Source of the DNA: Macrocystis pyrifera | Lineage: Eukaryota; Sar; Phaeophyceae; Laminariales; Laminariaceae | DNA length: 64,000 bases | Reading direction: 5' to 3' | NCBI GenBank assembly: GCA_031763025.1 | Contig: JASSKH010000009.1 | Coordinates: 5,524,512-5,588,511 of the forward strand | In this document: positions 21,918 through 33,435 of the stretch, piece after piece | How the letters are laid out: every line of letters begins with the position of its first letter | How positions within the stretch are numbered: the first letter of the stretch is position 1 | Translations under genes and position numbers: made by a program | The notes under the pieces: model-generated | The model's input: the letters and a program-made list of their open reading frames with translations, nothing else | Told to the model about the DNA's origin: nothing | Databases searched by the model: none

Positions 21918-22135
21918 CGTGCCTTCATTGTTTATCGCGCATAGGGTTCAGCATTCCCACTGCTCGTCGATTTTCATCGAATGTATATAGCTGACTCACG
22001 CTTTCGCGCATTCCGCTATTAATCAATTTTTGTGCTAGAAAAAGTCCTTACGAGTATGCACTCGGTGAGACTTGAACACACGAAATTGATCGTAGTAGCC
22101 ACGCGGACCACCTGCTAAGCCACCGGGGACGCCAG
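19935..22135 (-). mobile_element. tSINE copy 2, interrupted by a CTL LINE
   Basis: 19935-20028 matches the tail half of the SINE (GGACAAGCCGTGGTCACAGG, GTCGTCCCTCC). 21914-22135 matches the head half (GGTACGTGCC, CATAGGGTTCAGCATTCCC), ending in the tRNA-like head. Minus strand head: A box GGTGGCTTAGCAGGTGG, B-box region GTTCAAGTCTCACCGAG. The junction between halves is exactly the internal C tract, now split into 20029-20043 and 21882-21913 around the LINE. Confidence 0.85.
20044..21881 (+). pseudogene. CTL LINE: reverse transcriptase and C-terminal zinc knuckle, 5'-truncated and frameshifted
   Basis: Non-LTR reverse transcriptase, missing its start and any endonuclease. In order: VGKTFCKILNDRMGTMME and GQAGFRPNRSCVDHV (finger region), FLDVQKAYHTVW (first catalytic Asp), ILQGVAQGCTLSPNLFKIYI, LMFADDFVG (FADD motif), YTYLGVVIS. 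A thumb-like region follows, then LPERRKRYTS and a knuckle related to CPCG-x8-H-x4-C in which this copy has Arg for His, and a PSRKGCVVNGQM end before the stop. Reading frame breaks near 20195, 20990 (an A run) and 21600 and after, so it is inactive. The element ends ATGAGTACG and enters a 32-nt C run. The clade cannot be fixed without a tree. Confidence 0.9.
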
Positions 22136-22766
22136 TGAGGCGAGAAATCGGCGGCGGCGGCGGCGGGTGCTGTGTGTTGAAAGCACAGGTTTTCATGTTT
22201 GGGCAGTGATCGGAAATGGCTCATCATGTCATGTCTACCGACGGCACTACCACGGGGGCTTCTATGTACGCGATGAAAGGAAAATCCTGTTTTGTTTTCT
22301 GGTTTCTGGTCCCATAAGAGTCAACCTCAGTACCTGCAGTAGTCGAATCTGCGATGTATCATACTGCTGCGCGAATACGGATTGTTGTGCTGAACCAACA
22401 CCGACGGACATCTAGATAGGCAGTCGTGGTTTCCGTGACTATTGGGTGCATTCTTTTGAGGAAAAAGCAATTATCATCATCAGCAGCAGCAGCAGACGTG
22501 GCGGCGGCAGCAAGAATAACAGCAGCAGCAGCAGCAGCAGCAGCGACGACAGTAGGGCACAAGAGGCGCAGCAACAGAGTAGGGCACACGATGCCGGGGT
22601 CAGCGTCGCTGTACGCTCGGCTTGTCGGTGTAACCTTTGAACCCTGTACTGTTTTATACGCTTGCTCGATTTCTGTTGTGTGTTTTCCTGGCTGCCCAAC
22701 TCAAAATGTAATTTGAAAACGAAAATTCTGCACCCGATATTTGTCCAACAGAGGGCGCGTTTCGTA

Positions 22767-22871
22767 TTTCGGGGGTCCATAGTAAATAGGACCAAATATT
22801 GTTAGTAAAAATAGGTAAATATATAGGTTTTTGGGTGTACCATGGGTCCTATTTACTATGGTCCCCCGTAG
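22767..22871. mobile_element. MITE-1 complete copy
   Basis: Left end TTTCGGGGGTCCATAGT, right end ACTATGGTCCCCCGTAG, TA on both sides. Confidence 0.85.
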
Positions 22872-23114
22872 TAGCAAGTGCCACCACTACCACTAGTGCT
22901 GTACGACGTCTACAGCAGAGCATCGCAGCAGCAGCAGCAGTAGCAGTAGGGCGCACAAGGCCAGGATCAGCGTCGCTTTGCCCTCGGATTGTCGGTCTAA
23001 CCCCTGAACCCTTCGTACACGTACTCGATTTTTGCCTGGTTCCTGCTTCCCCAACTCGAAATTCGGCGTACTAAATGCCTACACTCTGACCTGTGTCCAA
23101 CAGAGCTCCTCGTA

Positions 23115-23219
23115 TTACGGGGGACCATAGTAAATAGGACCAAATGTTGATCGTAAAAATAGGTAAATATTTATGTTTTCATGTACACCATGGGTCCTAT
23201 TAACTATGGACCCCATTAA
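23115..23219. mobile_element. MITE-1 complete copy
   Basis: Left end TTACGGGGGACCATAGT, right end ACTATGGACCCCATTAA, TA on both sides. It shares its flank with the copy at 22767 (after TCGTA, before GCAAGTGCC or GCAGGTGCC). Confidence 0.85.
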
Positions 23220-23669
23220 TAGCAGGTGCCACTACCGGTACTTCTAGTGCCGTACAATATCTACAGCAGAACTCCTCCTGCTTCTCCGTGCCCTCACCGG
23301 TAGGAGGGTGGGCCTGACAATACCACCTGCAGCATGTCATAGGAGACACGGCCCGAACGTTGCTGTGGACAGGCGCATTCTGCTTACGAGTACTGGCTGG
23401 TAGAGTTGGGTTTATTTGGTTAGGTAGAACTCCCGAAACAAGAACCATAGCGACAGGTGCCACCACTACTACTAGTGCTGTACGACATCTACAGCAGAGC
23501 TCCTCCTGCTTCTCCGTCCCCTCGTCCGTAGGAGGGTGGGCCTGACAATACCACCTGCAGCATGTCGTAGGGACATGACCCAAACATTGCTGAGGACGGG
23601 CACATTTTGCCTACGAGTACTCGTAGAGTTGGGCTTCGTTAGTTAGGTGTAGAACTCCAAAAACAAAAG

Positions 23670-24940
23670 CCATTTTGGTATTACCAGGTATACCGTGTTG
23701 TTTTTTTTCAAACCATGGCCCAGCCATGTGTCTAGACACGTTGCCGCACCCAGCTCGACCAACTCTGAACGACTTACAACCGCGCACCAGCACGAGAAGG
23801 TTTCGTTAGTGATGTGTGCGTGCACAGAACCCGCCGGGACTGGCATTGGTGCCGTGTGCGTTGAGCGCGGTGGACAAACGCGGCCGAAAAAAACGTTGAA
23901 TCACACGCATACACACTGACTGTCACACATACTTACAGGAAAACTATTTACAGAAGCAAGGCACCCTTCTCTCGTACGTGATCCGATATGAAGAGGTTTT
24001 TTTCCTTGAAAATAAAATAAGAAAAAAAGGCTCGCGCTTCGCGCTGGTGTGCCTCATAATAATACTTGCTGCTCTGCGGCGGCGACCTTCAGGCCACAGC
24101 TGCGTAGTTGCGTCGACTGCAGCATCAGTGAGTTGTACAAAAGGTGCTATGAACTCGCTCGAAGGTGGCCCCGAAGACCGAAGAGCCGCGGGATCGGCAG
24201 GCTTGGCTAGATAAGGACTGCCTGCAGAAGATCGATGGGGAGGGAGATGTCGCGTGGGTTTGTCCCTCGCTGCTACTGCTATGGAAACGAGTCTGGCGTC
24301 GGCTCGGCTCGCGACTACTCTGAATTGCAAGTACATGTCAGTTATGTTTATATAATTTTGAAGGGCAAAATCCAAAAAGGTATACCCACGTATCTTGGTA
24401 GGCATTTTGGGCCAAAATTTTCAGGTACGCCGCGTACTACACTCTGGGGAAGGCTTCCTCCTTTCCCCCACCCCCCCCCCCCCCCTGATTGGCCAACGCT
24501 CGGTCGTGCCAACGAATGTCTTAAAAACGCCTACTGCTACAGGTATCGCCGGCTTTTTAAGTTGGACTAGACCTATTTTTGTCTTGAAGTGTACCTAAAC
24601 ATGACTCGACCGATCCTCTTTCGGGGAGCGGAATTACGGGCAGTCGTTCACACCGAAGCCGGGACTGTCAAACCTGGTGACCTCACCTGTCGACACCCAA
24701 AAAAAAAAAAAGGAATAGACGGTGCAACGCTACGAGCGCAGCTTCTTCGCCGGAGACACCACAGGTCACCTATAAAGTAAACTGCACAGCCGGTCCTTTC
24801 CGAATTTTACTTCCAGTCCACGTATCCGGTTTTTTTTTTTTTTTTCACGTTTCTACGTGAAGCTCTTCTCAGCTTAATCTGTCGTTCGTATGGTATCCAA
24901 GTTCTTAACAGGGGTGGTGAGGGCCCCCTCTTTTCACTGA
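23670..24940. other. no confirmed gene
   Basis: 24055-24225 is more GC-rich than its surroundings. A minus-strand frame there (SEFIAPFVQLTDAAVDATTQ) could be a single exon, but no partner exon or domain was found. A 15-nt C run lies at 24471-24485. Confidence 0.35.
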
Positions 24941-24943
24941 TAA

Positions 24944-25005
<62 letters not shown>
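24944..25005. repeat. (AGT)n microsatellite, ~20 units
   Basis: Perfect AGT array followed by a T run (25013-25027). It is the tail side of the tRNA-like element at 25120-25190. Confidence 0.9.
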
Positions 25006-25119
25006 AGGTGTATTTTTTTTTTTTTTTGCCCATTGTTTAGTCACGCTTTTCACTGCGGCCGCCGCGCCTAACGCAGCAGTGGATGGTCCCACCATGACCA
25101 CAGGACGCGGGCCTTCGTT

Positions 25120-25190
25120 GTTTGACCCTCCCACACGCTTAGACCCCACCGGAGGGGCGGTTGGCCGCCGCTGAGCTACAACGCGTCCCT
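25120..25190 (-). repeat. tRNA-like head (A box) of a possible SINE
   Basis: Minus strand reads GGGACGCGTTGTAGCTCAGC then GGCGGCC, a good A box (TAGCTCAGCGG), with a possible CCGCCCCTCCGG arm after it. The B box (GAGGGTCAAACAACG) is poor. Together with the A-run and AGT tail downstream on that strand it looks like a tRNA-derived retroelement, not a working tRNA. Confidence 0.4.
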
Positions 25191-25199
25191 TACCTTATT

Positions 25200-26920
25200 G
25201 CCCCGGTAAAAATGCATGCCTTTTTTTTTGTGATCGTGTTAATTCCGCGAACACAGCAGTCAGTTACAGTGCAACAGGCTCAGCCGGCAAGAACCGCCTT
25301 TATACACACATACTATTGAGCACGTCTGAAACCAACCTTGAGTGTGACATCAATTTTCGACAATTGACTGCTGTGGTATGTATACACCCCTCTGGTCTAG
25401 AGTTCGGTGTGGCACCAGTCGTCGAGTACCTGTCATTCAGATCTCAGATGACCTGTATCCTGCTGACTGCTGGATGGCTTCTGGCTGGCGGTGAACGTTG
25501 TAAAAAAATCATGGCTCTTCACGGTGTACACAAAAAGCGGTGCGTTTTTTTTATTTGCAGAATCCTAGGATGCGGTGCGGTGCGGTGCCTGGTGCGGTGC
25601 TGTGCGGATTTCAGTTTTGGAGAATCGCACGGTACATTACGGTACGGCGCAGTAATAGCCGTTGAAAACCGCACCACACCGCAGCAAAGTACTTGATTTT
25701 GAATACCCTAAACCCTGACCGCGGTTCTGTTTTTTTTTGGAAATTCGAAAGGTGCTCTCTTCGGTGCGGATTTTTTTTTTTTTGTAGAATCGTGCGGTGC
25801 GGACGTCAGTTTTTGATGATGCTGCGGTGCGATTCGGTGCGGTTTTGCTGAAGGCAAAATAGTACGGTGTGTGCTGTTCGGCAAAAAAAAACACACCGAA
25901 CCGAGCTGTACCGCACCGGTAAATAAATTTTTTAAAAAAACGCACCGTGAAAAAAAAACATGGTATTTTTGGTACGAAATTTAGTATATATAGAAGGTTG
26001 GTATTTTTTTTTTAGACTAGTATTTTTGAGCTACTATCGTGTGAAACACTGAAGAGTTGCATGTATTTTGCCGATTTTGCCGGAAGTCCAAGTGCCTCGC
26101 ACCCCCGAAAATGGCGGCTTTGGAAACATCTCGTCGAGATTTAGTCTCGGTGGACGCGCCGCTCGGCGTTTGATAAGACTCTCCCCGCTGTCGTTCGAGG
26201 GGGTGTGTTATCTGATCACCCGGTGTGTTGTACGGTGGTCCTCGTGATGATTAGCCACGACAAGCACCGGGTGAAACGGCTAAAAACCCTATACCTGGTG
26301 CAGTATAGGCCCACGAATGATAAATGACCTCAAAAGCAAGAGGCTCTCACGTTTTGGGGGGGGGGACGCTGTAAGAAATTTTGGAATTACGTGAAATCGT
26401 GCTCAGCGGTGAGAGCTGCACTGAGTGTTGATGTCTGATGACCCACTGCGCTCAATATTGGTCAATGATGGGGGTGGGTGGTGTGATAGTAAGGTTGAAG
26501 GGGTTGCTTGCTCAGATCAGCCTTGTCTTGTTGGCGAGGTTCATGCTGTAACCAAGTACTATGCAGTAGTCGTGGCCCGAAGCTATCATATTGGTATGGG
26601 GCAGCAGCAGCAGTAGCAGTAACATGGTTTTTATTACGAGCGAACGCGAGGTTAGTAGTGTTGACCAATCTTGACCAATGTTGACAATAGGCGTGGTAGG
26701 GGCCCCTTGCCAGATAGCCGAAGCCGTTTTTTTACTTGCTCAGACAATTTTTCGTGTCTGCACTTTTCATCAAATTCTCATAAAATAAATGTACTATTTG
26801 TCAAAGAGACACACCAATTTCACCGCGCGAACAAACAAAGGCGCCTTGAGGCAAGAGACATGAACGACAAACAGCAGCGAAACAAGAGCAACTCAGTGCT
26901 GTACCAGTCCACGACTCCAC
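25200..26920. other. no gene seen; GGTGC-type repeats
   Basis: 25568-25605 and 25795-25860 are runs of GGTGC and related pentamers mixed with T runs. 26330-26620 is unremarkable. Confidence 0.5.
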
Positions 26921-26929
26921 CCCATCACC

Positions 26930-27720
26930 GGCATACACCACCAAACACCATCGTCACCAGGCCTCGCGTCTACTCCGTCCTGCAGTCGACCTCTCTTCCT
27001 TCCCGCTCCGGCCGACGCTTGGTGCTTGTGGGTGGGCGTCTATTGTTCTGCTGCTGTTGTTCTGAACCTGCTGCCTGATTGACCAAAATACTTGAATACC
27101 AGGAAAAGAGAACGTTGTTTGCTGTATGCAGGCCAGGCTTCGCGTCTACTCCGTCCCGCAGTCGACGCCTTTTTCCTTCCTGCGTCGGCCGACGCTGGGT
27201 GCTTGTGGGTGGGCGGCTATTGTTCTGCTGTTGTTCCATTGGGTCTTCTGCTTGATTTGACAGCACTGCTGGAAAACCTGGTAGAGAGAAAGCTGTTTGC
27301 TGTGCATGAACGAAGAAACAAGAGGTGATACCACCGTGACCACCACCACCGCCGCCATCACCACCACCACCACCACCACCAGGCTTCGCGTCTACCCCCG
27401 TCTCGCAGTCGATCCCTCTTCCTTCCTGCTTCGGCCGACGCTGGGTGCCTGCGGGTGATGCGTTTGGGTGGGCGACCTACTCTTCCGCGGTTGGCATGGG
27501 CGGCTACTGCGTGCGGTGCTGTCCTGCTGTCAACGCTGTTCGCTTGAAAGAAGCAGCTGCGTTTGTTCCGGGTTGTAAGTATTCCTTTCAATCGAGCAGC
27601 AAACCCAGACAAAACAAGAGCAGAGAGCGATAGTCGCCCACCCACAAGCACCCAGCGTCGGCCGAAGCGGAAAGGAAAAGGGGTGGACTGCGGAAGGGGG
27701 CTCTAGATGCGAAGCTTGGT
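26930..27720. repeat. three direct copies and one inverted copy of a ~100 bp block
   Basis: Direct copies begin near 26960, 27130 and 27383 (CAGGCTTCGCGTCTACTCCG-like, CTTCCTGCTTCGGCCGACGC, GGGTGCTTGTGGGTGGGCG). An inverted copy spans about 27625-27720 (CCACCCACAAGCACCCAGCG). CCA triplets precede the third copy. The inverted arm could pair with the third copy to make a hairpin. Confidence 0.7.
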
Positions 27721-27872
27721 TCTGGTGGTGGCGGTTGGTGGTGTTGGGGGATGTCGTCGTCGTGGGGCTGTTGGTGGTGAGGTGGTGCTTTGTCATCGCC
27801 AAGCCTCTTGCGCCACGAACGCTCACGCATGCTATGTACTCGTGATATCTGCTGGTATGAGCACCTTTCAAC

Positions 27873-28075
27873 TCCTTTAGAATCGCGGTTCCGTTTTGAG
27901 GATTAACCAAGTCAATTTCTAGAGCAAGTAGTCTGTCCCCAAACGAGACTGCGGTACTATTACGGAGGGCCATAGGAAATAGGACCATATATTGTTAGTG
28001 AAAATAGGTAAATATATAGGTTTTTGTGTATACCATAGGTCCTATTAACTATGGACCCCCGTAATAAAAAGGGTT
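27873..28075. mobile_element. FB-1 copy 5 with MITE-1 in its right tip
   Basis: TTTAGAATCGCGGTTCCG opens the left arm. The right arm CGAGACTGCGGTACT is followed by MITE-1 and then AAAAAGGGTT, which completes FB-1. Confidence 0.7.
27960..28064. mobile_element. MITE-1 complete copy inside FB-1
   Basis: TA flanks; termini TTACGGAGGGCCATAGG and CTATGGACCCCCGTAA. Confidence 0.85.
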
Positions 28076-28309
28076 GAGGGTTGCGAAAAAAGTGTTTTCT
28101 CCCGTACATGTTCGTGCTGCTGTACATACTCGTATCTTTTTTTTTTCTCGAGTGCGTATGTATGTATGTATGCGTGCGTGACGCGTTCATTGGGGCCTGG
28201 CTTGCACCTCTCGTCCAGTGTCCACCAAGCTCACCGAAATTGACGGCAGTTGTGAATGTCCTGCTGCGCGAGGTTCGTGCGACAGCTGTACTGTCTTGCA
28301 AGGTTCCCC

Positions 28310-28540
28310 TCCGGGAAGTGCCTAGGGGAGTGGCGCAAGAACGAAACAATAATAATACTCGGATGTATTACCTCCACGCCTGTTTGAAAACTAACTGCAT
28401 CTCGCCCATCATTGTTATTGTGATGAAGAACACTCGCACATATTTTTGAGGACAGAAGAACTGCTGCTGCATTGCTGCTGTTTGTGGAAAAAGTGTGGGA
28501 TCATTACTCGTAGTAATACAAAAAGAGGGTACCGGTAGGA
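28310..28540. repeat. REP-G copy 1
   Basis: Shares with 33212-33435: CAAGGTTCCCCTCCGGGA, GGGGAGTGGCGCAAGA, TATTTTTGAGGACAGA and GTGTGGGATCATTACT in the same order and spacing. No coding frame. Confidence 0.7.
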
Positions 28541-28544
28541 CGGG

Positions 28545-29780
28545 TGCTGCTACAGTATAGGCCCGCTACAAAGAATGTGCCGAAGAAGAACGTAATGGTT
28601 ACTTTTTGGAGAACGCTAAGAAAATTGGGTCAAGAAAAACGGCTCAGTAGTGAACTCTACACCTAATCCTGTAGAAACAGCCTACTAATAGTATGCTCAT
28701 GACAAAGTTGTTTGAAGATGGCGCCCCAACAACAATCTCAGGCTTGCCCATACTGTACCCATTCAGTTGACTGTACTAATCGCACCGCTATACTACTGCT
28801 ATTACTCTGGTCGCTGTAGGAAAAGCCCGGTAGGTCGTAGTGTACAGCTGCAGCAAAGGTAGGGTAAACAAAAGTCAGTGCTTCGTCGTACGATAATTGC
28901 GCGAACGACGTAGTAATAGTGTACATGACACGTTTTATACCTGGTGGTGTGAAAGAGCTTACCCCGGGGGCAGGAATCGATTCCACTTTCTTGGGCGCCT
29001 AGAAAAAAAAAATATCCAAAAAATGCCTGCAGACTGCAGCAATCCGAGCAAGCAGCTGTGTGCATGGTGCGTACCAGCCGACATGACAACAGCAACGAGA
29101 AACAGGTACTCGTAGGCACATGCTTGCTGACTGCTGGCCTCTCAGCTGCTGCGAGCATCGCACTATACTGCTTCGCTCTTGCTGCTGCTCTGCTGCTGTC
29201 TATCTACAACGAAAGCAGAAGAAGAGCACGCCAGCAGCAGTAGAAGTCATTTTGTGCCGTCGCACACCAAAGATGTCAGGAGATATGTCAATCAAGGCAA
29301 AACGTGAACTGTCAAGGGTGTAGGACCGAGTGTTCAATACTAAAACCTACCTACTGTAGTATTTTGGTGTCAGTCGAGGCATGTCTTTATTAGGCAAAAT
29401 TGCTTTCGGTCATTGGCTAAAAATGATGTCTCATATGATATCTTTGCACAGCAAGCACAGAAAGGCTCTGATTAACCATCCACCACCGTACAGCGCGGCT
29501 CTACCACACGTGCATGGTATTGCCGACTGTTGATGGTGTAGTTAGCTGGCAGTCAGAACGCCCTCTGCGCTGCTGGTGTCGATGTCTGTTGCCAGGTTTA
29601 CACTGCTGTGTGCAACAGCCCGAACATGTTGTACGATCACACGATCGCGCACAGCGTAATAGAGAGAGGGTGTGTTGTTGCGGGATGATCGATCTCAGGG
29701 TCAGAGAAAAGCAGCTAGCAACAGCAATACAGCGTAGACCTACGCGCATGTAGACCTGCCACACGTGCCCGTGGCTGCCC
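28545..29780. other. no gene seen
   Basis: Scattered GCTGCT runs (29140-29205), no domain-bearing frame. Confidence 0.5.
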
Positions 29781-29786
29781 ACTGTG

Positions 29787-29789
<3 letters not shown>

Positions 29790-29846
<57 letters not shown>
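29790..29846. repeat. (CTG)n microsatellite, ~19 units
   Basis: Perfect CTG run; gives poly-Leu, poly-Ala or poly-Gln in the overlapping spurious ORFs. Confidence 0.95.
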
Positions 29847-30059
29847 AACGGCAGGGTTGTAGTGTTGTATGCAGCTGGGGCTCTCTGCTCTGCTGGTGTG
29901 CTGGATTGTCTGTTGTCTGTGTTGTGTATTGTCAGCTGCTGTATGGAATTGTCTGTAGTATTCAGAAGCAAAAAAAATGGTACTGGCTGGTAAATACTCC
30001 AACAGCACATGAAACCAAAAAGATGCGACATTTACATTTCAGAGGTACGTACGTACTAA

Positions 30060-30220
30060 ATAAGACCTCTTGTACTGAAACCAGGGAAATCGTCTTATCC
30101 ACTCCGGCCGGAAAAAAAAAAAAAAAAACTTTGAGCGCCCGCCACGCGCTTCAGAGTGCACAGATCGCGCCGAGACCTAGACCAATGTGTCCGGCCGGAC
30201 TTCCCGTGTCGGAGTACTTC
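30060..30220. repeat. REP-H copy 1
   Basis: Matches 35525-35690 closely: CTGAAACCAGGGAAATCGTC, TTTGAGCGCCCGCCACGCGC, GCCGAGACCTAGACCAATGT. The copies differ by the length of one A run and a few bases. Confidence 0.75.
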
Positions 30221-30224
30221 CTAC

Positions 30225-32074
30225 TGTTTTGCCGAAAAGTGCTCGTGCGAAGAGAAAAGTTGGCAAAAGTACGAAAAATTGACAAACATACGTACACATA
30301 GTATTTCGATGTTCTAGATTGAGTTTTTTCCCGGAATTCTTTTGCTTTCCCCCTCCGGCGGAGTATCTTTTCTCCCTCTCAGCTGCGCGGCACGCAGGGC
30401 TCCCGCTTACATAAAGTCGCAAGTGTGGGTCCCGGCGGGGTTCCTCGGCCTGTGTTTTGGGCGTTCTAACTCGCGAAATCGGACAAGTATTCGCGGGGAG
30501 GGGTTGCGCCCAGCTAGAGCCATGCAGGCAGGCCCATGGGAAACCCGGAGCTGTCGATGTTGTTTGTTGTTGTTCCATTTTTTCGTCATTGCTGCTTGCT
30601 GCTTTTTCTGAAGTGCCGCAGCCAGCAGCCCTCGAAGACTAGGCAGCCACGGTACAACAACAGCGCCTCAAGCTTTTTTCCCTTCGTGACAGCCACGAAC
30701 GCTGCTGCTGCTGCTGCTGCGTATGTGTGAGCGTGCGCGTTCGTGTGTTGTATGTGCATCCTACAGCACCGAGAGGGTTGGTGCAGTGTCTGCTCTTTTT
30801 TTTTTGCCATCATGCTACTACCGCTGTATGTGCTCTTGCTGTACACTACTATTATCTGTAGTACTACCTGTGCAGGCATCACGCACTTCCGCTGTAAAAG
30901 CTGTAGCTTTCGGCGTTATAGCGTCCACGGTACAGGTAGCAGTAGCAGTGGCAGTACTTCCCCGGTCTTACTTTCCGTGATACGGCTGCGAACGGTGCTA
31001 CCTACCCACCTACCTACCTACCTACTGCTCCTGCTGTGCTTGTTGTGCGTGTGAGCGTCTTCGAGGCGTGCCATTCCGACCACAACGAGCTGGACGATTC
31101 CAACCCGCACTTCCTCTGAATTTCCAAAAAAAAAAAACCCGCGCAGCACAGGAGCGGTGCAACATGAGCAGCAACACCGAGTCGGTACAACACCAGAACA
31201 CCAGCGAACCTCGTATGAGGTCATCTCCGTCGGGAACATCGGCTGTGTGTTTATGTTCCCCCTTTTGAACTTGATTTAAGGCGTAAGTCGGCAACATCCC
31301 GAAGGGAAACATTTGTCAAAATTGCGCATATTTAACACGCCAGCTGTGAGTACGACCGATCGAATGGTTGAAACCCCATAACCATTTGCAAGCTGCGCGA
31401 TCACGTCAGACACGCTCGTCGGGCGCATGGTGCTTGTTCTGCAATATAGTCCCTTAATTTTTGCAATGTGGTGTTTTTTTTTTGTGAAATTAAAACGTAC
31501 GATACACGTGTGTTGGTATTAATAGTATCAATAGTTTACTACTCAGGGTCGTTCTTATCGGAGAAAAAAGAGCTTTTTTTCCATAATTTCCATGTTTGTT
31601 TTCGCGCAATTTTCTTCTATAATCTTCCAGATTTTCCTGGTTTTTTTTTTTTTTCTAAATGTGTGAAATTTAACAAACATGATTTTTTGGCTTGCTGGAG
31701 AATTTCACGAATAGTGACAGAACGCCTCCGTATATTGATACATATCTCCCAATTATTTTCAAACTCTGGAAATTTTGGGGAAAAAAAGCTCGCCGATAAG
31801 ATTGAACCCCAGTTCCGGTTTACGCTGGGTTCTTTTCAGGTGGTTGGTGAAAGGTGCGTGTATGTGTCGTATGTCGTGTATGCGCCGGGCTCACACCTTC
31901 AGCTACTTGGTACAATTTTTAACCTTTCTCTGTCGCGGGGGAACGTACAGCAGCATTCATAATTACAGCAGTAGAGCCAAATAGGGTTTGCAAACATACA
32001 GAGAAGGGTCTATGGTGGGTTCTGGTTGGTATAGGCCCTCCCCGTGAATCCCAATAAAGAGTGCCTCGAGAAAC
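30225..32074. other. no gene seen
   Basis: GC-rich patch 30340-30560, a GCT run at 30702-30720, a CTAC run near 31005-31025 and T-rich DNA from 31470 to 31800. No convincing exon. Confidence 0.45.
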
Positions 32075-32165
32075 GGGGGGGGGGGGGGGGGGTGTTGGTT
32101 TCAGACTCGGTTTGTGGAACTAGTACGTACCAGGTATGACTTAGTCTGCACCGAGTGGCTGATAA

Positions 32166-32382
32166 CATTACTACTACTACTACTGCTGCTGCTACTTGTA
32201 CTAATGCTGCTTCTACTACTTCTACTACAACTGCAGCTGCTGCTGCTACTAGAACTACTGCTACTACGACTACTGCTGCTACTACTACTACCGCTACTAC
32301 TATTACTACTACACTACTGACTACCACTACTCCAACTATTTGTACTACTGTTGCTACTACTGCTGCTGCTGCTGCTGCTGAT
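32166..32382. repeat. mosaic CTA/CTG trinucleotide array
   Basis: About 215 bp of interspersed ACT and GCT triplets preceded by an 18-nt G run (32075-32092). Confidence 0.9.
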
Positions 32383-32590
32383 GGGTGGTATGATACTGCT
32401 TCTATCGGCGCGTAGTATGCGAGTTTGAACCCCCAGGATGGCCTGCCTTGACTGCTGTGCTGCTGCCAACTGTACCGGCTCCGGTAGTGCGAAACAGGGA
32501 TACTGGCCCAATAAGGCTGCAGCAATAGGTTTCTCGTTCTCCAAAGGGTGTATTCCTCACTGCAGCACTATTCGTATTCCAACGAGTTCG

Positions 32591-32803
32591 CCCTACCCCA
32601 TCAAAAAAACTACAGTCCCGCTTTAGAGACAAACCACTCGAAGTCTATTTCGGGGGACCATAGTAAATAGGACCTGCGGTACACACAAAACTCTTTTATA
32701 TTTACCTATTTTTACCGACAATTTTTGGTCCTGTTAACTATGGGCCCCCGTAATAGGCAAGTACTTTGTCCCCAAAAAAACGGGACAGCGGTCCTGACAG
32801 GGT
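32591..32803. mobile_element. FB-1 copy 6 interrupted by MITE-1
   Basis: Left arm ACAGTCCCGCTTTAGAGACA, right arm TTTGTCCCC then ACGGGACAGCGG. The MITE-1 opens the loop, as in copy 4. Confidence 0.7.
32648..32753. mobile_element. MITE-1 complete copy inside FB-1
   Basis: Termini TTTCGGGGGACCATAGT and ACTATGGGCCCCCGTAA with TA flanks. Confidence 0.85.
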
Positions 32804-32936
32804 TAAGAAGCCTGGTGAGTAATCAGAAAGTTTTTTTTTTTTTTTTCGTTCAAAACGTGCCACCCCTATAGGCCGACACGCCTCCTCTTGACCTCTCCCG
32901 GAAGTTGTTGCTGTATGTAGGGCGTGCCTTGATGTG

Positions 32937-33211
32937 GGGCTCTCTCTGAAGGTAGGCCTCATGCTAGGGCCGAGATTGCAGGGACGACTATTATAAGAAA
33001 CGTAACATGATGCATACAAGCCTCACCTTCGGGGATGTAGTTGACTTGAAATCCCCGGGGGTGTATTAATATCAAGTTAAAAAGTGGGAGCATCGTCATA
33101 GGCGGGTGTCCAGCAGCAGTGTATATATGTACATGGTGCTGTGTGGCTGAATGAAGTTCGACGACGTTTGCTCGGTGGTTTTTATAATTGTGAATATATA
33201 TATATATATAC
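32937..33211. repeat. REP-I copy 1
   Basis: Nearly identical to 35688-35935 over about 250 bp (GGGCCGAGATTGCAGGGACG, CGTAACATGATGCATACAAG, GACGACGTTTGCTCGGTGG), ending in an AT microsatellite. This copy has about 27 bp more near 33027-33053. The high similarity implies recent movement or conversion. Confidence 0.8.
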
Positions 33212-33435
33212 AAGGTTCCCCTCCGGGAGGTGCCGTATGAATAGGGGAGTGGCGCAAGAGCGAAATAATATTCGTATGCAACCCTGCACACTTGTGTAGA
33301 AGTAGTACCTGCATCCACCCATCATTTTACCTGAAGAACACACAACATATTTTTGAGGACAGACTATCATACTGTTCACGGAATTATAGTGTGGGATCAT
33401 TACTACAATAATAATATAAAATAGGGTGGCGGTAA
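33212..33435. repeat. REP-G copy 2
   Basis: Follows REP-I directly; aligned with 28310-28540. Confidence 0.65.

Larger units (their letters stand above)
22540..23665. repeat. local tandem duplication of ~230-340 bp units
   Basis: Units recur at about 22876, 23224 and 23453, each opening near GGTGCCACTAC with CTAGTGCTGTACGAC and CTACAGCAGAGC. The first two repeat boundaries each carry a MITE-1 at the same relative point (22767 and 23115). The last two units share TAGGAGGGTGGGCCTGACAA and are closest to each other. Small CAG runs lie inside. Confidence 0.7.

Noticed and set aside
22040-22135. Functional tRNA gene
   Set aside because: A and B boxes are present but no proper anticodon arm or acceptor stem closes, and it recurs as the head of a SINE.
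24055-24225. Minus-strand frame with SEFIAPFVQLTDAAVDATTQ as an exon
   Set aside because: GC-rich and protein-like, with possible splice signals, but no second exon, domain or phase support.
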